Assembly: GCF_014201195.1 (NCBI RefSeq) | Contig: NZ_JACHDS010000001.1 | Span: forward strand, 682,001-746,000 | Source of the DNA: Nocardiopsis mwathae | GTDB lineage: Bacteria; Actinomycetota; Actinomycetes; Streptosporangiales; Streptosporangiaceae | DNA length: 64,000 bases | Direction: 5' to 3' | Shown here: one piece after another, positions 8,769-17,134 of the stretch | Layout of the letters: each line of letters opens with the position of its first letter | Numbering within the stretch: position 1 is the stretch's first letter | Position numbers and translations under genes: made by a program | Notes under the pieces: model-generated | What the model saw: only the letters and a program-made list of their open reading frames with translations | Told to the model about the DNA's origin: nothing | The model's database searches: none

Positions 8769-9604
8769 CACGCCTCCCCTGCGGCCGTCGCCGGCGCGGC
8801 GCCGGTGCCCGCGCGCAGAGGCGAGCACCGCCGCACCGCGTAGGCGCCCAGCGGCGTCAGGGTGAAGGCGGCCCCGCACCGCGGTAGACCGCCCTCGCCG
8901 CCCTCGCCGCTCGACTCGTCGGAGGACTCGGGGAGTTCACGGTGCTCGACCACGCCCAGCGCGCTCAGCACACCGATGCCGCCGGGCAGCAGCCACACCG
9001 GAACGCCCTCATCGCGCACGCGCTCCCACAGGACATCGGGGAGGACAGGGCCGCCCGTGCTCTCGGCCAGCAGAGCGAGCGTCGCGTGCATGACCCGCTC
9101 GGCCGGTGCGTAGTGGACGCGGGGGTCCTGGAGCCGCCAGAACGTGGGCGCGTGCCCTAGCAGCGCGCACAGCAGGCGCAGCGGGTCGTGCCGGTGGCGC
9201 CCGTACTCGGCCCCGGGGATCACCCAGCCGTACTGCCGCTCCACGTCCCCGCGCCGCCGCTCGGTGCGCTCGGGGACGAGCTTCAGGATGTGCGCCTTCA
9301 ACGCCACGGTGAGCAGCTCGGCGCCGCGGTCGAACGGGCAGCGGACGTGCTCATCGGCGTCCTCGTGCTTTCCGAGGTGGCACCCCAGGGCGACCAGCGT
9401 GTGGTGCGACGACCGGAACGGGTGGTGCAGCCTCTCGCGCGTCACCTCCTTGCCCGCGCCGATCCACGCCAGGAAATCCAGCATGAGCGCGACGAGCAGC
9501 GCCTCCGCGGCCGGGCCGCGCAGCCGGTCCTCCCGCGGTGCGTCGTCCGGCGGTGGGCCGCCGCCGGGCCGCCGGGTGGAGTGCGTCGGAGTGGTGTCGG
9601 ACAT
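8768..9604 (-). CDS. Hypothetical protein, first gene of a coupled pair
   Basis: A 278-residue protein of unknown function. After a roughly 30-residue disordered start comes AAEALLVALMLDFLAWIGAGKEVTRE, then a His/Cys-containing stretch (RSSHHTLVALGCHLGKHEDADEHVRCPFD, about residues 68-95) that could bind a metal, although I see no complete known motif. The C-terminus carries FTLTPLGAYAVRRCSPL, shared with the downstream partner. The gene is followed with a one-base overlap by that partner and then, 55 bases on, by the EI24 gene, so all three may be one operon. It is divergent from the AbiEi-like gene at 9824. Confidence 0.72.
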   Translation of the reverse strand: MSDTTPTHSTRRPGGGPPPDDAPREDRLRGPAAEALLVALMLDFLAWIGAGKEVTRERLHHPFRSSHHTLVALGCHLGKHEDADEHVRCPFDRGAELLTVALKAHILKLVPERTERRRGDVERQYGWVIPGAEYGRHRHDPLRLLCALLGHAPTFWRLQDPRVHYAPAERVMHATLALLAESTGGPVLPDVLWERVRDEGVPVWLLPGGIGVLSALGVVEHRELPESSDESSGEGGEGGLPRCGAAFTLTPLGAYAVRRCSPLRAGTGAAPATAAGEA

Positions 9605-9823
9605 GGCGATCCCCCATCACTGGACTGCGGATGCTCCGCGCGGAATCGCCCGTCGTCGCGTTCGTGCGTCTCGGTGCCGGGAAGCGGCGCGCGACTCCAA
9701 GCTAGGCAGCCTCCGCCGCCCGGTCCAGCGCCCGCCGCGCGCCTGTGGACAACCCCTGGCGCCGCCGTCCACAGGGGGCGGCCGCACCTTGCCCGCCCGA
9801 CCGCCCGGCGCTTGCCTGAGAGG

Positions 9824-10756
9824 ATGCCGGAACCGGATCTCACCAACGCGCAGGCGCTCGCCGCCTCCCAGCACGGCGTCCTCTCCCGCCACCAGGCCGT
9901 GGAATGCGGCCTGTCCGCCGGGCGGATCGACCGCCTCGTCCGCAAGCGCCGGTGGCGCTGCCTGCGCGCGGGGATCTACCTCGTGCGCGGGGACCCCGTC
10001 CCGGCGCTCGCCGCCCGGGTCATGGCGGTGCAGCTGGCCTACGGGCCGCGCGCCGTCGCGGTCGGCCCCACGGCCGCCCGCCTATGGCGCATGCAGGGCC
10101 CGCTCTCCGGGCCGGGTTACGAGCACCTCCACATCACCGTCCCGGGCCGCTCGGGCGGTAGCCTCGTCGGCCTGCGCCTGCACGGATGGGACGTCCCTCC
10201 GGGCGAGACCACCCTGTACAAGGGCATCCGCCTCAGCACTCCGGGGCGCACGCTGCGCGACACCGTCCTGCTGGCCGACCGCTACGCCGCGGTCAGCGTG
10301 ATCGACTCGGCCCTGCACCAGGGCCTGATCGACACCGGGGACCTCGCCGAACTGGAGGAGGCGAACGGCGGCCGCGCCGGCGCGGCCCGCACCCGAACCT
10401 GGTGGGGCCAGGCCGACGGGCGCGCGCACAGCACCTTCGAAACCAGGATCCGCCTCATCTGCGCCGACGCCGGGATCCCGCCCGAGTCCCTGCAACACCC
10501 GGTCTACGACGCCACGGGCCGCCTCGCCGGCCACGCCGACCTGGCCTGGCCCAGCCGCGGCGTCATCGTCGAAGCCGACGGCCGCGACCCCCACTCCCTC
10601 CCCGGCGCCCTCTTCACCGACCGCCGCCGCCAGAACCGCATCGCGAGCTCACCCGGCCGCCTCGTCCTCCTCCGCTTCACCTGGAGCGACCTGCAACACC
10701 CACGTGAGATCGTCGCGATGATCCGCACCGCATTGGAACGGGGGAGCAGTGGTTGA
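9824..10756 (+). CDS. AbiEi-like winged-helix protein with DUF559/VSR-like C-terminal domain
   Basis: A 310-residue protein with two parts. Residues 5-75 (AQALAASQHGVLSRHQAVECGLSAGRIDRLVRKRRWRCLRAGIYLV) are the winged-helix seen in AbiEi-type antitoxins of type IV abortive-infection systems. Residues 205-305 (STFETRIRLICADAGIP...HADLAWPSRGVIVEADG) match the DUF559/very-short-patch-repair nuclease-like fold, with E and D-x-E-type acidic positions. Such proteins are common in actinobacteria, often without the AbiEii toxin, and none is seen here. ATG 9824 is preceded by GAGAGG. The next gene starts 8 bases before its stop. Confidence 0.82.
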   Translation: MPEPDLTNAQALAASQHGVLSRHQAVECGLSAGRIDRLVRKRRWRCLRAGIYLVRGDPVPALAARVMAVQLAYGPRAVAVGPTAARLWRMQGPLSGPGYEHLHITVPGRSGGSLVGLRLHGWDVPPGETTLYKGIRLSTPGRTLRDTVLLADRYAAVSVIDSALHQGLIDTGDLAELEEANGGRAGAARTRTWWGQADGRAHSTFETRIRLICADAGIPPESLQHPVYDATGRLAGHADLAWPSRGVIVEADGRDPHSLPGALFTDRRRQNRIASSPGRLVLLRFTWSDLQHPREIVAMIRTALERGSSG

Positions 10757-11276
10757 CGACGGCGACACCGGAACCGCCCGCCTCAGCGGCGCGTACCGGT
10801 CGGGAGGCGAGGGGATCCGGCCGGTCCCCCGTGGGGCCACGGCCTTCTGGGAGGCACCGCCGGAACCACCGCGTCCGATCCGCGAGCGCACCTACCAGGG
10901 TGTCTGTCGCACAGCGACGCGGATGGCCGGGTGGCGGCTCACCCGTTTCGAGGAGGCGGGCGTGACGCCCTCATTCCACGGGGCGGAGGTCGAGCGGCGC
11001 GGGTCCACCCTGGTGATCGCCTGTCACACACTGCTGCCGTTGTTCGCGCTCGCGAAGCCGCCGTCGGTGAACGCCATGAACCTGGAATTCGTCTGGCACG
11101 CCGAACTGGGCCGGGCGCTGCGGACGGTGTGCCGGTTCACCGTGCTCAAGCCCGAGGAGCCGGCCGTTCCCGTCGAGCGGGCCGACCTGTCGCTGCTCGG
11201 CGCGGTCGAGCGGGAGCAGATCCGCTACTGGAAGCCGGCCACCGTGGGCGAGATCGTCTTCGACCAGTGGGACTGA
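10749..11276 (+). CDS. Hypothetical protein coupled to the AbiEi-like gene
   Basis: A 175-residue protein starting at GTG 10749, overlapping the AbiEi-like stop by 8 bases, so probably co-translated. The first 45 residues are Gly/Pro-rich. The rest (SFHGAEVERRGSTLVIACHTLLPLFALAKPPSVNAMNLEFVW... KPATVGEIVFDQWD) reads as an ordinary soluble alpha/beta protein with normal codon use. No family is recognised. The tight coupling suggests a job related to its neighbour, but that is inference only. Confidence 0.65.
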   Translation: MVDDGDTGTARLSGAYRSGGEGIRPVPRGATAFWEAPPEPPRPIRERTYQGVCRTATRMAGWRLTRFEEAGVTPSFHGAEVERRGSTLVIACHTLLPLFALAKPPSVNAMNLEFVWHAELGRALRTVCRFTVLKPEEPAVPVERADLSLLGAVEREQIRYWKPATVGEIVFDQWD

Positions 11277-11315
11277 ATCGCCCTCCCTCGCCGGGCGCGG
11301 CCCGGTCGGCAGCGG

Positions 11316-13565
11316 TCACCGCGGCAGGAACCGGCTGGGGCGGCCGTGCCAGCTGACGTAGAGGTGTTCGCGGGCGCGGGTGCAGGCGACGTAGAGGAGG
11401 GAGCGCTGGGCGTCGAGGTCGGCGCGGTGTTGGTTCTCGTCGAGGTCGGCGCTGGTGACGTGGTCCATCTGGGGGAGGGCGTCGGCGGTGACGCCGGTGA
11501 CGGCGACGGCGCGGAACTCCAGGCCCTTGACGCCGTGCATGGTGGTGACGCGGACCGCGCCGGTGGTGTCGGTGACGGCGTGCTCGCGGGGGTTGAACAC
11601 GGTGGCGGGCAGGGAACGGGCGCGGAGGTGGGCGGCGACGGAGTCGCGTAGGCGGTTGGTGCGGGCGGTGACGCAGATGTCGCCCGGCGCGATGCCGTCG
11701 GCCAGCCACTCCCGGACGCGGTCGGCGAGCGCGTCGAGCTCGTCCGGTTCGTCGTCGGCGCCGTGGAGTTCGGGCGGCGGGCCGCTGAGAATGCAGCGGG
11801 TGCCGCCCGGCGGCTCGGTCGCGCTGCCCGGGGCCGACGCCGGTTCGCCGAGCTCGGTGACGGGGCGCCCGCGCATGATGCCGTCGGCCCAGGACAGGAT
11901 CTCGCCGGTGGTGCGGTAGTTGACGCGCAGAGGGTAGGACCGGCCGACGACCTCGATCCCCAGCTGCCTGAAGGAGACCGTGTTGTCGTAGATGCGCTGC
12001 CGGTTGTCGCCCGCGATGAACATGTCGTCGGGTCCGTGGGCGACCGCGGCGCGGAGGGTGCGCCACTGCGCGGGGTGCAGGTCCTGGGCCTCGTCCACGA
12101 CGACGCTGGTGTAGCGGCGTTCGATGTGGCCGTCGAGGATCCGCGTGGCCGCGGCATGCAGGTCCTCCGCGGGCAGGCGGCGGCCGGCGCGCATCTGGGC
12201 GCGGGCGTCGCTGATGGCGTGCCAGACGTCGCGGCGCTGTGCCGCGCTCAGCGGGGTGCTGCGGCCGCGGCGGGCGTCGGGGTCGAGGTACCCCTCCAGC
12301 GTGGTGATCCCCTGTGCCATGACCACGTGCCGGTACTCGGAGAACAGGAAGTCGACGGGCCAGGGCAGCCGGTGCTGGCGGGTGTGGTTGGCGAAGAAGC
12401 CGCGGGTGTCGGTGCGCAGCCGGACATCGGGGTGCACCTCCTTGACGACGTCCAGCGCGAGCTTGTCGGTGGTGAGCACGTCGACGTCGGCGACCAGCTC
12501 GGGCGGCAGCAGCAGTGCGAGGTTGCGCCGGAGCGACTCCACCAGCGCGTTGGTGAAGCTGGTGAGCAGGATGCGGCCACCCAGCGGCAGGTTTTCGGCC
12601 AGGTGTTTGACGCGGTGCAGGGCGACGACCGTCTTGCCGGTGCCCGGCCCGCCGGAGACCTTGGCCGGGCCGTTGAAGCGCGGCCGGTAGGCCAGGGCGC
12701 GCTGCTTGGGGTGGAGGAAGACGCGCCACGCGTTGAACTCGCCCGCCAGGACGTCCTCGACCTCCCGGTCGTCGTTGACGACGATGACGCGTTCGCGGGT
12801 GTGCCGGATCGCCGTGTCGTAGTCGTCGGCGGCGACCGCACCGACGGCGGGGCGCCGCGGTGCCACGACCTCGTCGAGGACGCGCTGCACCGGGTGCCCC
12901 TCGGCGAGCGCGGCGAGCACCTCGTACTGGTCCTGGGGCAGGGCCGGAGCCCAGTTGCGCAGCTCGTCGCCGCTGCCGAGGGTGCGGCAGAACCCGCGGA
13001 TCTCGGGGTCGACGCCCAGCCGGGCCAGGTCGCGGTCGGTGACGTGGTCGAAGAGGGAGGAAGGGGAGGCGGGCGTCGGGGGAGAGACGGCCGCGGGGCG
13101 CTCCGCGGCCTCGGCTGCCCCGGCCGGCTCGGCGGGGGTGGTCGCGCGCGCGGCCGCCGGGGCGGGATTCGGGGCCTCGGCGGCGGAGGGGGTGGCCGCG
13201 AGGGGCGCCTGCAGCGCGGTGGCGTCGCGCCGCTCAAGGGTGCCCATCACCCGGTTGACATCGTGGCGCTGGTCCACGGCCCATTCCTCGGCGGCATCGC
13301 GCGGCAGCAGGTGCACCAGCAGGAACGTCTCGCCCGATTCGGGCGCGAGCATCACCCCCGTCCACGCATCGCTGATGCGGAATGTGCGGATACGCGGATC
13401 CTGGCCCGAGGGCAGCGATCGAATGCGCAGGTCGGGGTGGGAGAGTAGGGCGTGGAGTGGCAGCTCGCGGAATTTGCGGGTGACGGCGAGCAGCCGTTCC
13501 CGCGTCGGCCGGTCGAGTTTCTCGTACTGCGGGAGACACGTCGAGTCGATGGCCAGTTGGGGCAT
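11316..13565 (-). CDS. UvrD/Rep-like SF1 helicase with RelE/ParE-like N-terminal domain
   Basis: A 749-residue protein. Residues 1-100 resemble a RelE/ParE toxin fold (RERLLAVTRKFRELPLHALLSHPDLRIRSL... RIRTFRISDAWTGVMLAPES). A linker rich in Ala/Pro/Glu follows (about 110-170). A helical segment (about 175-245, HVTDRDLARLGVDPEIRGFCRTLGSGDEL) comes next, then the ATP-dependent motor. The Walker A motif is GGPGTGKT with K311, the Walker B motif is VVDEAQDL with D491 and E492, and later helicase motifs include VNYRTTGEI, TTMHGVKGLEF and LLYVACTRAREHLYV. All motor motifs are intact. It is a stand-alone gene convergent with 10749-11276. The role (repair, RNA/DNA surveillance or defence) is not shown by context. 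Confidence 0.85.
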   Translation of the reverse strand: MPQLAIDSTCLPQYEKLDRPTRERLLAVTRKFRELPLHALLSHPDLRIRSLPSGQDPRIRTFRISDAWTGVMLAPESGETFLLVHLLPRDAAEEWAVDQRHDVNRVMGTLERRDATALQAPLAATPSAAEAPNPAPAAARATTPAEPAGAAEAAERPAAVSPPTPASPSSLFDHVTDRDLARLGVDPEIRGFCRTLGSGDELRNWAPALPQDQYEVLAALAEGHPVQRVLDEVVAPRRPAVGAVAADDYDTAIRHTRERVIVVNDDREVEDVLAGEFNAWRVFLHPKQRALAYRPRFNGPAKVSGGPGTGKTVVALHRVKHLAENLPLGGRILLTSFTNALVESLRRNLALLLPPELVADVDVLTTDKLALDVVKEVHPDVRLRTDTRGFFANHTRQHRLPWPVDFLFSEYRHVVMAQGITTLEGYLDPDARRGRSTPLSAAQRRDVWHAISDARAQMRAGRRLPAEDLHAAATRILDGHIERRYTSVVVDEAQDLHPAQWRTLRAAVAHGPDDMFIAGDNRQRIYDNTVSFRQLGIEVVGRSYPLRVNYRTTGEILSWADGIMRGRPVTELGEPASAPGSATEPPGGTRCILSGPPPELHGADDEPDELDALADRVREWLADGIAPGDICVTARTNRLRDSVAAHLRARSLPATVFNPREHAVTDTTGAVRVTTMHGVKGLEFRAVAVTGVTADALPQMDHVTSADLDENQHRADLDAQRSLLYVACTRAREHLYVSWHGRPSRFLPR

Positions 13566-13967
13566 GAGCCTCCTTTGCGTTCGGCGGGCCCGGCGGCAGT
13601 GGAGCCGCCCATCGACCGCCCTTCCCCTGCCGTTCTAACCGATCGTGACGACAGAACGGAAGGAAACGGCCTTTTTCACTCCTGTTTCACCGACGTGTCG
13701 CTCATCGCCGTCGAATGGCGGCCGGAACCGGCCGATCCCCGTGCCGCCGGAGCGATCCGGCCGGGGGGCGGGATCTCCTCCGGCGCGACCGAACGCGATA
13801 ACGGAACAGCGGAAATGCGGAAATGAGGTCCTGCGAATTCGCTACCCCCGGTCGCGCGGCCAGTGGCCAATGGGGCGGACCGAGCGGCGGAACCGCGCTG
13901 CGGCCGACGGCGCGGACCGCTAGGGTCGGGCTCGGTGGGGCCGAACGGCCCGCGAGACAAAGGGGAC
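13566..13967. other. Intergenic region with no gene found (402 bases)
   Basis: This region separates the divergent helicase and SanA-like genes and should hold both promoters. It is less GC-rich than its flanks, with runs such as GGAAGGAAACGG and CTTTTTCACTCC, but no clear -35/-10 pair, repeat or RNA could be assigned by eye. Open frames here have poor codon use and were not called. Confidence 0.4.
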
Positions 13968-14621
13968 ATGCGCGTGGAACCGGGACTGTGGGCGGCGGTC
14001 GCAGCGACGGGAGTGGTGGCGGCGCTGGCGCCGACGGCATGGACGCGCCTGTCCACCGCGCGCCGCAGGTTCGGCCCCGACGACACCGCCACCGTGCCGC
14101 AGCGCACGGTGGCCATCGTCCCGGGTGCCGCCGTCTGGCCGAGCGGCCCCTGCCCGCTGCTGGCGCGCCGGCTCGACCTCGCCGCCCGGCTCTTCCGGGC
14201 CGGCAGGGTCCGGGCGATCCTGGTCTCCGGCGACAACCGGGCCCTGTCGAACTTCGAGACCGACGCCATGACCGACTACCTCGCCGACACCGGCATCCCC
14301 CGGGAGTCGATCGTCGCCGACCCCCACGGCTACCGCACCTGGGACACCTGTGTGCGCGCCCGCACCACCTACGGCGTGGACGGCGCCGTCATCGTCACCC
14401 AGTCCTTCCACCTGCCCCGCGCGGTGGCGCTGTGCCGCGCCGCGGGCATCGACGCCGTGGGCGTGGGCGACCCCACCGTCGGCGGCCGTACCCGCTCGGT
14501 GGTGCGCGGGTACGCGCGTGAGCTGGGCGCCAACGCCAAGGCCGTGCGCGACGCCGTGCTGCGCCCCGCCCCGCTGCGCGCGGACCCCCCGGTCGACGAC
14601 CTCCGCTCCGCGCTGTCCTGA
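13968..14621 (+). CDS. SanA/YdcF (DUF218) family protein, copy 1
   Basis: A 217-residue protein with a short N-terminal hydrophobic segment (LWAAVAATGVVAALAPTAW, about residues 5-25) that anchors it or acts as a signal. The DUF218 domain follows: VAIVPGAAVW, LVSGDNRALSNFETDAMTDYL, and VTQSFHLPRAVALCRAAGIDAVGVGD. SanA of E. coli affects envelope barrier function at high temperature; the biochemical activity is unknown. ATG 13968 was chosen because the upstream in-frame stretch is low-complexity. A paralogue with the same motifs lies 1.7 kb away on the other strand (16344-17048). Confidence 0.85.
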   Translation: MRVEPGLWAAVAATGVVAALAPTAWTRLSTARRRFGPDDTATVPQRTVAIVPGAAVWPSGPCPLLARRLDLAARLFRAGRVRAILVSGDNRALSNFETDAMTDYLADTGIPRESIVADPHGYRTWDTCVRARTTYGVDGAVIVTQSFHLPRAVALCRAAGIDAVGVGDPTVGGRTRSVVRGYARELGANAKAVRDAVLRPAPLRADPPVDDLRSALS

Positions 14622-14632
14622 CCCGGGCTTGT

Positions 14633-14712
14633 CCCCGTCGATCTCGGCGAAGCGCACCGAACAGTAGAAACCACCGTTGGGTTCTCGGTGCACTTCGCCG
14701 AGATCGACGGGG
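14633..14712. repeat. 80-bp near-perfect palindrome (REP-like element)
   Basis: The left arm 14633-14660 (CCCCGTCGATCTCGGCGAAG...) and right arm 14685-14712 are 28-bp inverted copies with a single mismatch, separated by 24 bases. The element lies between two plus-strand genes. Its 13-base core CCGAGATCGACGG recurs in two other intergenic places (4202-4217 inverted, and 22007-22022), which share 16 exact bases with each other. It may be a dispersed REP/small-element family, and it can also act as a terminator. Confidence 0.75.
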
Positions 14713-14773
14713 AGGGGCGGGGATGCGGGTGGGTGTGGCGAGGGTGTCGTGCGCGGCGGGATAATGGCTGACC

Positions 14774-16285
14774 ATGGAAGCGACGACGGACAACGGCCCC
14801 CTGCGGGGAGTGGACGACATCGACTGGCGCGCGCTCGCGCCCACGCGCGGAGAGGAGATCCCCGAGCTCCTGCGCAAGATCGCCGACGGTGACGATACCG
14901 CCACCGGCCCCGGCGAAAGCCTGTCGGCGCTCTATGACATCGTCCGCTACCCCGGCCCCGGCTACCCGGCAGCCCCGACGGTGGCCCGGTTCCTGATCGA
15001 CATCGCCTGCGCGCCGTCGACCCCCGCCCGGTTGCGGTGGCGCCCGCTGAGCCTGCTGCTGGAGTTCCTCGCCCCCAACGCGGCGGTCCTCGTCCCGCAG
15101 CGCCCGGATGTCGGCCTGTGGCGCGACGAGGTCGCCTGGGCGAACTCCACCGACCTCGACAAGGTCCGCGAGCAGTACGCCGAGTGGTTGCGCGACGCCC
15201 CCGACGAGCAGCAGTACCGGCGGATCCGGCACCGTTTCGAGGCCATCGGCCGCGACAACGGCCCCGCGCTCCTGGAGGCGGAGCTCGCCGTCCACGACAC
15301 GGTGTGCGAGCGCGTCGACGACCTGCTCGGCCTGCTCGACGGCGCGGAGAACCGCCGTTCGCTGGAGGCCCCCGCCGAGTGGGCCTCCTACGTGCTCGCG
15401 TTCGTCCCGGAGGCCGCCGAGGGTGTCCGGAGCCGGCTGGAGCGGGCCCTGTCACCCCTGGAGCGCCCCGCGCCGCCCACCCCGACCGGTCTGGCCGGGA
15501 TGTCCCGTCCGGAGATCCAGTCCGCGCTGTCCGGCACGGCGCGGCCCGAGATCAAGTCCGCCGAGCTGTTCGCCCTGGGCCTGCTGGCGCCGGCCGACGA
15601 CCCAGCGGTCACGGTCACCCTCACCCACGCCATGGCCTCCGGCCACCTCTACAACTCCTTCGCCGCGGCCGTCGCCATGGCCACCGTGCACGGTGAGAAG
15701 GCGCCCGCCGAGGCGCTGGCCCGCATCGTCGACGGCGGCACCAAGCCCATGGGCTTCCACGGCCTGTTCGGCGACTCCTGGCCGCACCCCGGCCGTATCG
15801 AGCCGGAGGTGCTGGCGTTCCTGGCCCTGGGCCGCGGCGGTGCGGCGACCGTGGCAGCGCGGTTGGAGATGCTGCCCGAGGTGCTCGCGCACAGCGAGGG
15901 GGAGTCGCGCGCCGCGGCCCTCGGCGCCGCGCTGGAGATGGCCTTCGGCCCCCGCGCGCAGGCGGGCGAGGACGGCCCGGGGGACGACTCCGCCGACCTC
16001 GGCGAGGATCCGCTGCGGGTGCTGTGGGCGATCGCCGAGCTCCCGGCCGCCGCGTGGGAGGACGACGAGCTCGGCGGGACGCTGGACGCCTGGGGGCTGC
16101 CGTCCGAGCGGGCGGAGTTCCTGGAGTTCGCCGGTGTCGAGGCCGACGACACGGGTGACGGGCAGGCGGCGCACGAGGGCGATGACCGGCCCGAGCGGCA
16201 GCAGGACCCGGCACCGTCCCGCCCCGCCGACACCTCCGGCGGGTTCCTCAGTCGCCTCTTCGGCGGCGGGGGCACCGCGCGCTGA
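14774..16285 (+). CDS. Large hypothetical protein, helical-repeat-like
   Basis: A 503-residue protein starting at ATG 14774 with no recognisable enzyme motif. It is Ala/Leu/Glu-rich and appears almost wholly helical, with HEAT/ARM-like stretches (VARFLIDIACAPSTPARLRWRPLSLLLEFLAP, LEAPAEWASYVLAFVPEAAEGVRSRLERAL, HLYNSFAAAVAMATVHGEKAPAEALARIV). Residues 450-503 are acidic, low in complexity and end GGFLSRLFGGGGTAR. It is flanked by two SanA-like genes. Repeat-type scaffolds occur in many roles, and polymorphic-toxin immunity proteins also look like this, but nothing nearby supports that idea. Confidence 0.72.
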   Translation: MEATTDNGPLRGVDDIDWRALAPTRGEEIPELLRKIADGDDTATGPGESLSALYDIVRYPGPGYPAAPTVARFLIDIACAPSTPARLRWRPLSLLLEFLAPNAAVLVPQRPDVGLWRDEVAWANSTDLDKVREQYAEWLRDAPDEQQYRRIRHRFEAIGRDNGPALLEAELAVHDTVCERVDDLLGLLDGAENRRSLEAPAEWASYVLAFVPEAAEGVRSRLERALSPLERPAPPTPTGLAGMSRPEIQSALSGTARPEIKSAELFALGLLAPADDPAVTVTLTHAMASGHLYNSFAAAVAMATVHGEKAPAEALARIVDGGTKPMGFHGLFGDSWPHPGRIEPEVLAFLALGRGGAATVAARLEMLPEVLAHSEGESRAAALGAALEMAFGPRAQAGEDGPGDDSADLGEDPLRVLWAIAELPAAAWEDDELGGTLDAWGLPSERAEFLEFAGVEADDTGDGQAAHEGDDRPERQQDPAPSRPADTSGGFLSRLFGGGGTAR

Positions 16286-16294
16286 CGACGATGG

Positions 16295-16338
16295 CCGGTG
16301 CCGTGCCGACCCCGGGACCCGGGCCGGCACGGCACCGG
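16295..16338. terminator. Hairpin terminator between convergent genes
   Basis: A perfect 14-bp stem (CCGGTGCCGTGCCG / CGGCACGGCACCGG) encloses a 16-base loop that is itself partly palindromic (CCCGGGACCCGGG). It lies 10 bases after the stop of the plus-strand gene and 6 bases before the stop of the minus-strand SanA-like gene, as expected for a two-way terminator. Confidence 0.8.
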
Positions 16339-16343
16339 ACCCC

Positions 16344-17048
16344 TCAGCGGGGCGCGGCCAGCGCGTCCTCCACGCCCGGCTCCTTGGGGCCGAGGAACGT
16401 CGGCTCCGGCTGCAGCAGACCGTCGGCGACGGCTTTGAACGCGGCCGGAACCTCCCGGAAGTAGCCGTAGAGTGTGGCGCCCGTCCGGATCCGCAGGCTC
16501 GCGTCGCCCACCCCCTGGGTGTCGATCCCGACCGCCTGGCAGAGGCTCACGGCCCGTGCGAGGTGGAACTCCTGGGTGACGACCGTCGCCGCGTCCACCC
16601 CGAAGATCTCGCGCGCCCGGATGCACGACTCCCAGGTACTGAACCCGGCGTAGTCACCGGCGATCTTCTCCGCCGGGACCCCGGCACGCACCAGGTAGGC
16701 GTGCATCGCGTCGGTCTCGTTGTAGGAGTCGCGGCTGTTGTCGCCGCTGACCAGGACCGCCTCGACCAGTTCGCGGTGGTAGAGGTCGGCGGCGATGTCC
16801 AGCCGGCGGGCCAGCAGCGTCGTCGGGTGCCCCTCGACGCTCAGCCCGGCCCCCAGGACGAGGGCGACCGGCCGCTCCTCGGCGTCTGCCGCCCCGACCC
16901 GCCGCTCCTGCGTGGACAGCGTGATCCACGCGAACGGCACCGGGACCGCGAGCAGCACCGCGACCGCCGCCAGCAGAACCTGCCGCCTGCGCTCCCGCCA
17001 CAGCCGCAGCCCCGCCGACCCGCACGTCTTCCACCATTGTTCGCGCAC
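16344..17048 (-). CDS. SanA/YdcF (DUF218) family protein, copy 2
   Basis: A 234-residue paralogue of the protein at 13968-14621. Residues 20-45 (RQVLLAAVAVLLAVPVPFAWITL) form a membrane anchor or signal. The DUF218 core has VALVLGAGLSVEG, LLARRLDIAADLYH, LVSGDNSRDSYNETDAMHAYL, and VTQEFHLARAVSLCQAVGIDTQGVGD. Copy 1 carries ALSNFETDAM where this copy has DSYNETDAM. This copy is the closer of the two to vancomycin-resistance-associated SanA-type proteins. GTG 17048 is the likely start; its ribosome site is weak. It is divergent from the DUF885 gene at 17135. Confidence 0.83.
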   Translation of the reverse strand: MREQWWKTCGSAGLRLWRERRRQVLLAAVAVLLAVPVPFAWITLSTQERRVGAADAEERPVALVLGAGLSVEGHPTTLLARRLDIAADLYHRELVEAVLVSGDNSRDSYNETDAMHAYLVRAGVPAEKIAGDYAGFSTWESCIRAREIFGVDAATVVTQEFHLARAVSLCQAVGIDTQGVGDASLRIRTGATLYGYFREVPAAFKAVADGLLQPEPTFLGPKEPGVEDALAAPR

Positions 17049-17134
17049 ATCCGGTTCGACGCAGTGCGGCCCCGAACGGTTCTGCCGGAAAACCCCTCGG
17101 CCCGGAACCGCAGCGCCGGATAGGGTCCGGCCCC

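Noticed and set aside
9188-9823. Upstream extension of the AbiEi-like protein
   Set aside because: The extension lies opposite the 8768-9604 gene and the winged-helix starts just after ATG 9824.
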